From: an uncultured Riemerella sp.
GTDB taxonomy: Bacteria; Bacteroidota; Bacteroidia; Flavobacteriales; Weeksellaceae
Assembly (NCBI GenBank): GCA_938037185.1
Contig: CALHQK010000091.1
Location: forward strand, 1 to 14,518
DNA: 14,518 nucleotides
Reading direction: 5' to 3'
The notes below the pieces were generated by a model, which saw only the letters and a list, made by a program, of their open reading frames with translations, did not search any database and was not told where the DNA came from. The position numbers and the translations under genes are program-made. Of this stretch, positions 6,371 through 13,046 are shown in pieces (position 1 is the first letter of the stretch; the number at the start of each line of letters is the position of its first letter).

Positions 6371-8959
6371 ATGAATCTAAATCAATATACAGTAAAATCA
6401 CAAGAAGCCATCCAAAAAGCACAACAGATTGCTTTGGATTTTGGCAACCAGAGTATAGAACCTCAGCATCTATTGGAAGGAATTTTCCAAGTGGATGAGA
6501 ATATCTCGGCTTTTCTGATGAAAAAAGCAGAAGCCGACCTTAACTTGATAAGACAAAGAAACAGAGAATCTTTGGAAAGCCTCCCAAAAGTGGAAGGCGG
6601 AAATATTTACCTTTCTCAAAGTGCCAGCAAAGTTCTTTTGGAAGCGCCTAATATCGCTAAAAGAATGGGCGATGAGTATGTGACTTTGGAGCATATTTGG
6701 TTGGCATTATTAGAGGTGAGTTCTTCCGTTTCGCAGATGTTGAAAGACATGGGCGTGACCAAATCCCTTTTGGAAGGAGGAATCAAAGAACTTAGAAAAG
6801 GTTCAAAGGCGACTTCGGCGAGTTCAGAAGAGACTTACCAATCGCTTAATAAATATGCGAAAAACTTCAATGAACTGGCAGCAGAAGGGAAATTAGACCC
6901 TGTAATCGGGCGAGATGAAGAGATCCGAAGAGTGCTGCAGATTCTTTCGCGAAGAACCAAGAACAACCCTATTCTCATCGGTGAACCAGGAGTGGGTAAG
7001 ACTGCCATCGCTGAGGGAATAGCCCATAGAATCATCAGTGGAGATGTTCCAGAAAATTTAATGGACAAAACGCTCTATTCACTTGATATGGGAGCATTGA
7101 TTGCGGGTGCGAAATATAAAGGAGAGTTCGAAGAAAGACTAAAATCCGTAGTAAATGAAGTGATAAAATCCGATGGACAGATTATCCTTTTCATTGATGA
7201 AATTCACACCCTTGTAGGTGCAGGCGGCGGCGAGGGAGCGATGGATGCTGCGAATATCCTGAAACCAGCATTGGCGAGAGGAGAGCTTCGTTCCATCGGT
7301 GCGACAACGCTTAACGAATATCAAAAATACTTTGAGAAAGATAAAGCTCTAGAACGCCGTTTCCAAAAAGTAATGGTGGAAGAGCCAGACACAGAATCAG
7401 CGATTTCTATTCTTCGTGGAATCAAAGACAAATATGAATTCCACCACAAAATTAGAATAAAAGATGAAGCCATCATAGCAGCGGTAGAAATGTCCCAGCG
7501 ATATATTTCGGATAGATTTTTACCAGACAAAGCCATTGACCTAATCGATGAAGCTTCTGCAAAATTAAGAATGGAAATCAATTCTAAACCAGAGGAATTG
7601 GATGTTTTAGACAGAAAACTTATGCAGATGGAGATAGAGCTGGCGGCGATTTCCAGAGAGGGCAACCAGACTAAAATAGACCATCTGAAGGAAGATATTG
7701 CGAAAATCACTGAGGAACGAAACCAAATCAACGCAAAATGGCTCAGCGAAAAGCAGAAATCCGAGGATTTGACTCAGATTAAAAAAGATATTGAAAGCCT
7801 GAAATTAGAAGCTGAAAGAGCTCAGCGTATGGGCGATTATGCAAAAGTTTCGGAAATACAATATGGAAAACTTCGCGAAAAGGAGGATGAGCTTCAAAAA
7901 CTGGAATTGGCGATGCAGAATCAGCAGAATGAGCTTGTAAAAGAAGAAGTTACCGCAGAAAACATCTCTGAAGTGGTGGCGAAATGGACAGGAATTCCAG
8001 TGACTAAACTACTTCAGTCCGAAAGAGAAAAACTGCTTCATTTGGAAGATGAACTCCACAAAAGAGTGGTAGGGCAAGAGGAAGCGATACAATCCGTAGC
8101 TGATGCTATCCGAAGAAACAGAGCAGGACTGAATGATGAGAAAAAACCTATCGGGTCTTTCCTTTTCCTTGGAACTACGGGAGTTGGTAAAACCGAGTTA
8201 GCCAAAGCCTTGGCGGAGTTCTTATTTGATGATGAAAATAATATGACCCGTATCGATATGTCTGAATATCAGGAGAAACACTCTGTTTCTAGATTGGTAG
8301 GAGCGCCTCCGGGATATGTGGGCTATGATGAGGGCGGACAGCTGACCGAAGCAGTGAGAAGAAGACCATATTCTGTGGTGCTTCTGGATGAGGTGGAAAA
8401 AGCGCACCCAGATGTGTTTAATACCTTGCTTCAAGTGCTGGATGACGGGCGATTGACCGACAACAAAGGTCGTGTGGTGAATTTTAAAAATACCATCATC
8501 ATCATGACTTCTAACCTTGGTTCTCATATCATTCAGGAGAATTTTGAGAAAATTAACGAAAGTAATTTAACTGAAATCGTAGAAAAAACCAAAGAAGAAG
8601 TATTTGACCTGTTGAAACAAACTCTACGACCAGAGTTCCTCAACAGAATAGATGAAACGGTGCTGTTTCAACCTTTGAACTACAATGAAATCGGAAAAAT
8701 CGTTCAGTTCCAACTAAGAGGAATCAACAAAATGCTGGAAAGCAGAAATATCATCTTGACAGCAACACAGGAAGCGATAGACTTCATTCTGAAAAAAGGC
8801 TACGACCCAGCATTTGGAGCTAGACCGCTGAAACGAGTAGTACAGCAGGAAGTTCTGAATAAACTCTCAAAAGAGATTTTGGCTGGAAATGTAAAAGAAG
8901 GCGAGAGAGTGACAGTGGATTGCTTTGATAATAAGTTGGTTTTCAGACCTGCAGAGTAA
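6371..8959 (+). CDS. clpB: ATP-dependent disaggregase ClpB
   Basis: ClpB is a hexameric AAA+ unfoldase that pulls proteins out of aggregates together with DnaK/DnaJ/GrpE. At 862 residues it is full length. In order: Clp N-domain (about 1-145); first AAA+ module with Walker A GEPGVGKT at 204-211, pore-loop tyrosine in AKYKGEF at about 249, Walker B ILFIDE at 272-277 and arginine-finger ERRF at 328-331; a coiled-coil middle domain (about 400-525), the DnaK-responsive part that separates ClpB from ClpA/ClpC; second AAA+ module with Walker A GTTGVGKT at 601-608, pore loop GAPPGYVG at 644-651 and Walker B VVLLDE at about 669-674; then the D2 small domain with FLNRIDE and GARPLKR. All catalytic residues are present. 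It is divergent from gltX and followed by its own terminator. Confidence 0.98.
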   Translation: MNLNQYTVKSQEAIQKAQQIALDFGNQSIEPQHLLEGIFQVDENISAFLMKKAEADLNLIRQRNRESLESLPKVEGGNIYLSQSASKVLLEAPNIAKRMGDEYVTLEHIWLALLEVSSSVSQMLKDMGVTKSLLEGGIKELRKGSKATSASSEETYQSLNKYAKNFNELAAEGKLDPVIGRDEEIRRVLQILSRRTKNNPILIGEPGVGKTAIAEGIAHRIISGDVPENLMDKTLYSLDMGALIAGAKYKGEFEERLKSVVNEVIKSDGQIILFIDEIHTLVGAGGGEGAMDAANILKPALARGELRSIGATTLNEYQKYFEKDKALERRFQKVMVEEPDTESAISILRGIKDKYEFHHKIRIKDEAIIAAVEMSQRYISDRFLPDKAIDLIDEASAKLRMEINSKPEELDVLDRKLMQMEIELAAISREGNQTKIDHLKEDIAKITEERNQINAKWLSEKQKSEDLTQIKKDIESLKLEAERAQRMGDYAKVSEIQYGKLREKEDELQKLELAMQNQQNELVKEEVTAENISEVVAKWTGIPVTKLLQSEREKLLHLEDELHKRVVGQEEAIQSVADAIRRNRAGLNDEKKPIGSFLFLGTTGVGKTELAKALAEFLFDDENNMTRIDMSEYQEKHSVSRLVGAPPGYVGYDEGGQLTEAVRRRPYSVVLLDEVEKAHPDVFNTLLQVLDDGRLTDNKGRVVNFKNTIIIMTSNLGSHIIQENFEKINESNLTEIVEKTKEEVFDLLKQTLRPEFLNRIDETVLFQPLNYNEIGKIVQFQLRGINKMLESRNIILTATQEAIDFILKKGYDPAFGARPLKRVVQQEVLNKLSKEILAGNVKEGERVTVDCFDNKLVFRPAE

Positions 8960-8978
8960 TTGTTATAATGTTATAAAG

Positions 8979-9054
8979 ACCATTTAGACCTGCTGAATAA
9001 TCCAACCTTGTTATTGATCTTTTTCATAGAATCCTTATGGCGGGTCTAAATGGT
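8979..9054 (+). repeat. 15-bp inverted repeat with 46-base loop after clpB
   Basis: ACCATTTAGACCTGC (8979-8993) pairs with GCGGGTCTAAATGGT (9040-9054), including one G-U pair. The loop is AT-rich with no evident sub-hairpin. The left arm lies 19 bases after the clpB stop and upstream of the conventional terminator, so in RNA it forms a long 3'-UTR hairpin. Confidence 0.7.
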
Positions 9055-9079
9055 TATTTTAAATGTAAATCCAAAAATA

Positions 9080-9107
9080 AAATCCTTCAAAATTGAAGGA
9101 TTTTTTT
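9080..9107 (+). terminator. Rho-independent terminator of clpB
   Basis: AAATCCTTCAA and its exact complement flank two bases (a tetraloop or larger in practice), followed by a run of seven T. It ends only a few bases before the gpsA -7 box. Confidence 0.92.
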
Positions 9108-9110
9108 CTT

Positions 9111-9118
9111 TACCTTTG
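9111..9118 (+). promoter_or_regulatory. gpsA operon -7 box
   Basis: TACCTTTG is a full TAnnTTTG match directly after the clpB terminator T-run. A TTG at 9093-9095 lies 15 bases upstream, shorter than ideal. The box ends only 8 bases before the ATG at 9127, implying a leaderless or almost leaderless message unless the start is the in-frame ATG at 9139. Confidence 0.6.
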
Positions 9119-9126
9119 TGGTTTAA

Positions 9127-10143
9127 ATGAAAAACGATATGACTGAGAACAAAAATTTACCAAAAGTCGGGGTTATCGGGAGTGGTAGTTTCGCCACTGC
9201 AGTAGTAAAAATGCTGATGGAAAACTGCGAAAAAGTTCATTGGCTGCTTCGTGATGACGGCACAAGGGAGGCTCTGGTTTCACAAGGGAGCAATCCGCAC
9301 TATCTTACCGCAGTCAAATTTAACCCAGACCGATTGGTTTTGACAATGGATATCAATGAGCTGGTGACAGCCTGCGATGTGATTATTCTAGCAACGCCAT
9401 CCATCTATTTGGCAGATACCATAGAGAAGATGACTTGTGATTATTCAGGGAAGATATTTGCTTCGGTGATTAAAGGAATTGTTCCAAAGCATAATGATAT
9501 TGTAGCGAATTATCTCCGCGATACTTTTAATATAGGCTATAGAAACCAAGCAGTTCTTGCAGGGCCGTGCCACGCGGAAGAAGTTGCCATGGAGCGGTTG
9601 TCATTCCTTACTGTGGCAGCTGCCAGCAAGGAAACTACTCAGATGCTGAGTGACTTGTTGTCTTCACGATACATCAGAATTAACCAAAGTAATGATATTC
9701 TGGGTAATGAGTACAGCGCAGTTCTCAAAAATATCTATGCCATAGGCGCAGGAATGGCGAATGGACTGGGCTATGGGGACAACTTCCAAGCGGTATATAT
9801 TTCTAATGCCGTTCGGGAGCTGGAAAGAATTCTAGATGCGGTATATCCAGAGCCAAGAGATGTTAATGAAAGTTCGTACATCGGGGATTTGCTTGTTACG
9901 GCTTACTCGCTGTTTAGTAGAAACAGAATGTTTGGGAACTACATCGGGAAGGGCTACACTGTGAAATCTGCTATCCAGTCTATGAGCATGGTGGCGGAGG
10001 GTTACTACGCTACTAACGGAATCTATCAGATTATTAAAAACAATAAGATAGATGCTCATATTGTGCAGCATATTTATAAAATCCTTTACGAAGAAAAAAA
10101 CTGCGAAGAAGAATTTACAAAACTTGTTCAAAAGCTAAACTAA
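9127..10143 (+). CDS. gpsA: Glycerol-3-phosphate dehydrogenase (NAD(P)+)
   Basis: GpsA reduces dihydroxyacetone phosphate to sn-glycerol 3-phosphate, the backbone of membrane phospholipids, in the cytosol. The 338-residue protein has the dinucleotide-binding loop GSGSFA at 18-23, the SVIKGI lysine at 116, the family block GPCHAEEVA at 146-154 and the catalytic lysine K201 in EYSAVLKNIYAIGAG, followed by MANGLGYGDNF. The GSGSFATA loop replaces the GAGAWGTA form of proteobacteria and is usual in Bacteroidota. M1 at 9127 or M5 at 9139 could be the start; both precede the Rossmann fold, and the close -7 box makes M5 plausible. The next gene begins 1 base after the stop. Confidence 0.96.
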   Translation: MKNDMTENKNLPKVGVIGSGSFATAVVKMLMENCEKVHWLLRDDGTREALVSQGSNPHYLTAVKFNPDRLVLTMDINELVTACDVIILATPSIYLADTIEKMTCDYSGKIFASVIKGIVPKHNDIVANYLRDTFNIGYRNQAVLAGPCHAEEVAMERLSFLTVAAASKETTQMLSDLLSSRYIRINQSNDILGNEYSAVLKNIYAIGAGMANGLGYGDNFQAVYISNAVRELERILDAVYPEPRDVNESSYIGDLLVTAYSLFSRNRMFGNYIGKGYTVKSAIQSMSMVAEGYYATNGIYQIIKNNKIDAHIVQHIYKILYEEKNCEEEFTKLVQKLN

Positions 10144-10144
10144 A

Positions 10145-10417
10145 ATGAAAGAATATATAGAATACAACACTAAACAGGGCATAACTGACCTGCTGTCCGA
10201 AATAGAATTAGACGACGAAAAAGGCTGGGTAGAAGGAATGCACAAAGGAGAAATGATAGCTTCCATTAAAGTTCCCAGAGAGGGATATACTTTCACTGAA
10301 GAGGGAGAAATCATCGCCAGCGCAGCTGCTCCGAGAAGCCTCAGGGTAGATTATCTGGCGAGCCTTAGACCCGTGAGCTTTGATTTTAAAATCGTAAAGT
10401 TCCACCCCGCTGACTAA
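10145..10417 (+). CDS. Small protein of unknown function in the gpsA operon
   Basis: A 90-residue acidic protein (MKEYIEYNTKQGITDLL...) with no cysteine, no signal peptide and no membrane segment, so probably cytosolic. The middle has alternating charged and aliphatic residues (GEMIASIKVPREGYTF), suggesting beta strands, and the C-terminus SFDFKIVKFHPAD also looks strand-like. I do not recognise a family. Expression as a real gene is supported by the tight packing: 1 base after the gpsA stop and 3 bases before the zinc-finger start, with no shift in base composition. It is read through from the gpsA promoter. Confidence 0.75.
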   Translation: MKEYIEYNTKQGITDLLSEIELDDEKGWVEGMHKGEMIASIKVPREGYTFTEEGEIIASAAAPRSLRVDYLASLRPVSFDFKIVKFHPAD

Positions 10418-10420
10418 ACC

Positions 10421-10765
10421 ATGCATCAGGAGACCATTTACGGACTTTTGGTAGATGACCAAACGCGCTGCCAGCACTACCATTCGCCAGTGGATATCAT
10501 TGCTATTCAGTTCAGATGTTGCGGTCGTTTTTACCCTTGCTACCAGTGCCATGAGGCCTGCGAGAGCCACCCTATGGAACGCTGGAAACCCCACGAATTT
10601 GACGCAAAGGCCATCCTCTGTGGTGTCTGCCAGTACAAGATGAGCATCAGCGAGTATATGGCTGCCACCGCCTGTCCAAGCTGTAGTTCTATGCTGAATG
10701 CAGGCTGTAAAAAGCATTTCCACATTTATTTTGATGTAGAAAAAGATGAAAAAAACGACCTCTAA
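10421..10765 (+). CDS. CHY-type zinc-finger protein
   Basis: A 114-residue protein with the zf-CHY layout: RCQHYHSP (C17, H19), IQFRCCGRFYPCYQCHEACESH (C33, C34, C40, C43, H44, C47, H50), AILCGVC (C67, C70), then ACPSC (C85, C88) and NAGCKKHFHIYF (C96, H99, H101). These ligands fit three zinc ions in the CHY fold. Bacterial members are uncharacterised; eukaryotic relatives include yeast Hot13 and CHY-RING proteins. YGLLVDDQTRCQHYHSP and KAILCGVC match the bacterial family form well. It is the last gene of the gpsA operon, but no functional link to glycerol phosphate is evident. The stop codon lies in the loop of the terminator. Confidence 0.9.
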   Translation: MHQETIYGLLVDDQTRCQHYHSPVDIIAIQFRCCGRFYPCYQCHEACESHPMERWKPHEFDAKAILCGVCQYKMSISEYMAATACPSCSSMLNAGCKKHFHIYFDVEKDEKNDL

Positions 10766-10775
10766 GGTTGTTTTT
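10751..10775 (+). terminator. Terminator overlapping the zinc-finger stop codon
   Basis: AAAAACGACC (10751-10760) pairs with GGTTGTTTTT (10766-10775), with one G-U pair, around the loop TCTAA that contains the TAA stop at 10763-10765. The right arm supplies the T-run. Translating ribosomes would cover the left arm, so termination may depend on release at the stop codon. Confidence 0.75.
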
Positions 10776-10855
10776 CTATTTCGGTGTTCATGCTCGGCAG
10801 AGAGAAAATAACAAGCGGAGTTTCAACGAAAATTTTATATTCCGAAGATAATTTT

Positions 10856-10863
10856 TAATTTTG
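10856..10863 (+). promoter_or_regulatory. Candidate -7 box for mtaB
   Basis: TAATTTTG (TAnnTTTG match) ends 16 bases before the mtaB ATG. The upstream T-rich stretch has no clean TTG at 19 bases. Confidence 0.45.
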
Positions 10864-10879
10864 CCTTTTTTAGAAATTT

Positions 10880-12229
10880 ATGATTACATCAACCCAAAAA
10901 ACCGTCGCATTTCATACTTTAGGCTGCAAACTGAACTTTGCAGAGACCTCTACCATTGCCCGCCAGTTGATAGGCGCAGGCTATGAGAAGGTAGATTTTG
11001 ACAGTCCAGCGCAGGTCTATGTCATCAACACCTGTTCGGTAACCGATAATGCCGACAAAGAGTGCAAATTCCATGTAAAAAGAGCTGTAAAAGCCAATCC
11101 CGAAGGCCTTGTGGTGGTCTTAGGCTGCTACGCCCAGCTGAAACCGGAGGAAATTTCCGCCATAGAAGGGGTGGATTTGGTTTTGGGAGCCAAAGAAAAA
11201 TTTAATCTGCTCAATTTCTTAGATGATTTACGCAAAGCAGAAGCTTCGGCACAGGTGCATTCATGCGAAATAGAAGATGCAGACTTCTTCATCGGGTCTT
11301 ATTCCATCGGCGACAGAACTCGTGCCTTCCTCAAAGTGCAGGACGGCTGTGACTACAAATGTACCTACTGCACCATACCGATGGCAAGAGGCATATCACG
11401 CTCAGACACGATAGAAAACATCGTGAAAAATGCCAAAGAGATTGCAGGACAGAACATCAAGGAGATTGTCCTCACTGGAGTGAACATTGGCGACTATGGA
11501 AAGGGAGAATTTGGCAACAAAAAACACGAACATACTTTCTTAGATTTAGTAAAAGAGCTCAACAAGGTAGAAGGAATAGAGCGGATAAGGATTTCTTCCA
11601 TAGAGCCCAACCTTCTGAAAGACGAAACAATAGAATTAGTAGCCGAAAGCCAGAATTTCGTGCCGCATTTCCATATTCCATTGCAGTCCGGCTCAGACGA
11701 AATCCTAAAAAAGATGAAACGCCGCTACCTGACAGCCTTATATACCAACCGAGTGAAAAAAATCCGCGAGATGCTGCCAGATGCGTGCATCGGCGTGGAT
11801 GTTATTGTAGGATTCCCAGGGGAGACAGAGGAGAAGTTCTTGGAGACATATAAATTCTTGTCGGAACTGCCCATCAGTTACCTGCATGTATTCACCTATT
11901 CAGAAAGAGACAATACCGAAGCTGTGAAAATGGAGGGCGTGGTGCCTATTTCCGAACGAAAAAAAAGAAATAAAATGCTGCGGATACTTTCCGAAAAGAA
12001 GAAAATGGCATTCTACCAGAGCCAGATAGGAAAAACACTGCCCGTGCTGTGGGAACATGAGGAGAAAAATGGGATGATGTTCGGCTTTACAGATAACTAT
12101 GTGAGAGTGCAGAAACCCTACGATCCAGCATCCATCAACCGTGTAGAAACAGTAAAACTGGAAAAAATAGCTCCTGATGGGAATGTTATTGTTTCTTCTT
12201 TGTTTGAGAATTTTTTAACAAAAGTTTAA
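10880..12229 (+). CDS. mtaB: tRNA t6A37 methylthiotransferase MtaB
   Basis: MtaB is a radical-SAM enzyme with two iron-sulfur clusters that adds a methylthio group to t6A at position 37 of ANN-decoding tRNAs, giving ms2t6A and steadier decoding. The 449-residue protein has the N-terminal UPF0004 domain with cluster cysteines C16 (HTLGCKLN), C52 (NTCSVT) and C83 (LGCYAQ); the radical-SAM motif C157-x3-C161-x2-C164 (DGCDYKCTYC); HIPLQSGSD and VDVIVGFPGETEE in the barrel; and a C-terminal TRAM-like domain (about 378-445). HTLGCKLNFAET and the short N-terminus favour MtaB over MiaB or RimO. It appears to be a single transcription unit, 114 bases after the zinc-finger gene. Confidence 0.93.
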   Translation: MITSTQKTVAFHTLGCKLNFAETSTIARQLIGAGYEKVDFDSPAQVYVINTCSVTDNADKECKFHVKRAVKANPEGLVVVLGCYAQLKPEEISAIEGVDLVLGAKEKFNLLNFLDDLRKAEASAQVHSCEIEDADFFIGSYSIGDRTRAFLKVQDGCDYKCTYCTIPMARGISRSDTIENIVKNAKEIAGQNIKEIVLTGVNIGDYGKGEFGNKKHEHTFLDLVKELNKVEGIERIRISSIEPNLLKDETIELVAESQNFVPHFHIPLQSGSDEILKKMKRRYLTALYTNRVKKIREMLPDACIGVDVIVGFPGETEEKFLETYKFLSELPISYLHVFTYSERDNTEAVKMEGVVPISERKKRNKMLRILSEKKKMAFYQSQIGKTLPVLWEHEEKNGMMFGFTDNYVRVQKPYDPASINRVETVKLEKIAPDGNVIVSSLFENFLTKV

Positions 12230-12322
12230 CCCATTTTTTGTTCCCTGCAAAATAGATTTTTGTAATTTTAACCACCAAGAAAGGGATTTTTTTCCTTCGT
12301 AATCTACTAAAAATAAACGCAT

Positions 12323-13036
12323 ATGCCATACAGAGAGTCTAACAGAGAAAATATTATAGTCCTTAAAGACGCTAAAATAGTGCAGAAGAATTTCACGGTT
12401 CTTTCCCATGTAAACCTGAATATCAAACAAGGTAAATTTAACTACCTCATCGGTAAAACAGGCTCAGGAAAGAGCAGCCTTTTGAAAGTTCTTTACGGAC
12501 ATCTTCCTCTCCGCGAAGGAGAAGGAGAAGTTGTAGGTTTTGATTTAACAAGGCTAAAGACCTCGCAAATACCAAATCTAAGAAGGAAGTTGGGGATTAT
12601 CTTCCAAGATTTCCAATTATTGACTGACAGAACCGTAGAAAAGAACCTGCTCTTTGTTTTAGAAGCCACCGGCTGGAAGGACAAGGAACAAATGGAGGAC
12701 AGAATAAATGAAGTCCTCAGTAGTGTGGGAATGAAAACCAAAAAACACAAAATGCCCCACGAGCTTTCGGGAGGAGAGCAGCAGCGTGTGGCCATTGCAA
12801 GAGCCCTGCTGAACCATCCAGAACTTATCCTTGCCGATGAGCCTACCGGAAACTTAGACCCAGAGACCTCAAATGATATTATGACCCTCCTCAGAAGTAT
12901 TTCCATGGAGAGAAATTGCGCCGTTTTGATGGCCACGCACGACTATCACCTTATACAAAATTTCCCTGGACAAGCCATCCGCTGCGAAGATGGAGGAGTT
13001 ACCGTGCTGGAAGATACCAATGTTCTCTTTGAATAA
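12323..13036 (+). CDS. ftsE: Cell-division ABC ATPase FtsE
   Basis: FtsE is the ATPase of the FtsEX complex, which sits at the septum and controls peptidoglycan hydrolases through FtsX. The 237-residue protein shows Walker A GKTGSGKS at 44-51, a Q-loop glutamine Q95 in GIIFQDFQLL, signature LSGGE at 148-152, Walker B LILADE at 168-173 followed by PTGNLD, and switch histidine H206 in ATHDY. IFQDFQLLTDRTVEKNL is characteristic of FtsE; LolD, a close relative, is the main alternative. There is no membrane segment and no ftsX next to it: the following gene is GH3-like. As I recall, Bacteroidota often keep ftsX elsewhere. Upstream, a weak promoter candidate is TTG at 12238-12240 with TAATTTTA at 12263-12270. 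Confidence 0.9.
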   Translation: MPYRESNRENIIVLKDAKIVQKNFTVLSHVNLNIKQGKFNYLIGKTGSGKSSLLKVLYGHLPLREGEGEVVGFDLTRLKTSQIPNLRRKLGIIFQDFQLLTDRTVEKNLLFVLEATGWKDKEQMEDRINEVLSSVGMKTKKHKMPHELSGGEQQRVAIARALLNHPELILADEPTGNLDPETSNDIMTLLRSISMERNCAVLMATHDYHLIQNFPGQAIRCEDGGVTVLEDTNVLFE

Positions 13037-13046
13037 CCATTAGCTA

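Noticed and set aside
7321..7731. 136-residue minus-strand ORF
   Set aside because: It is antisense to the clpB first ATPase module and coiled coil.
8979..9054. tRNA or other structured RNA gene after clpB
   Set aside because: Only one long stem is visible; there is no cloverleaf, T-loop or anticodon arm.
10208..10723. 171-residue minus-strand ORF opposite the small unknown gene and CHY gene
   Set aside because: The plus frame encodes a complete zinc-finger pattern, so this is an antisense shadow.
12493..12936. 147-residue minus-strand ORF
   Set aside because: It is antisense to the catalytic core of ftsE and has a Ser-rich composition typical of reverse-strand reading.
12323..13036. LolD-type lipoprotein exporter ATPase instead of FtsE
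   Set aside because: The Q-loop region IFQDFQLLTDRTVEKNL and the 237-residue length suit FtsE better, and no LolC/E permease is adjacent; the possibility is kept as an alternative only.
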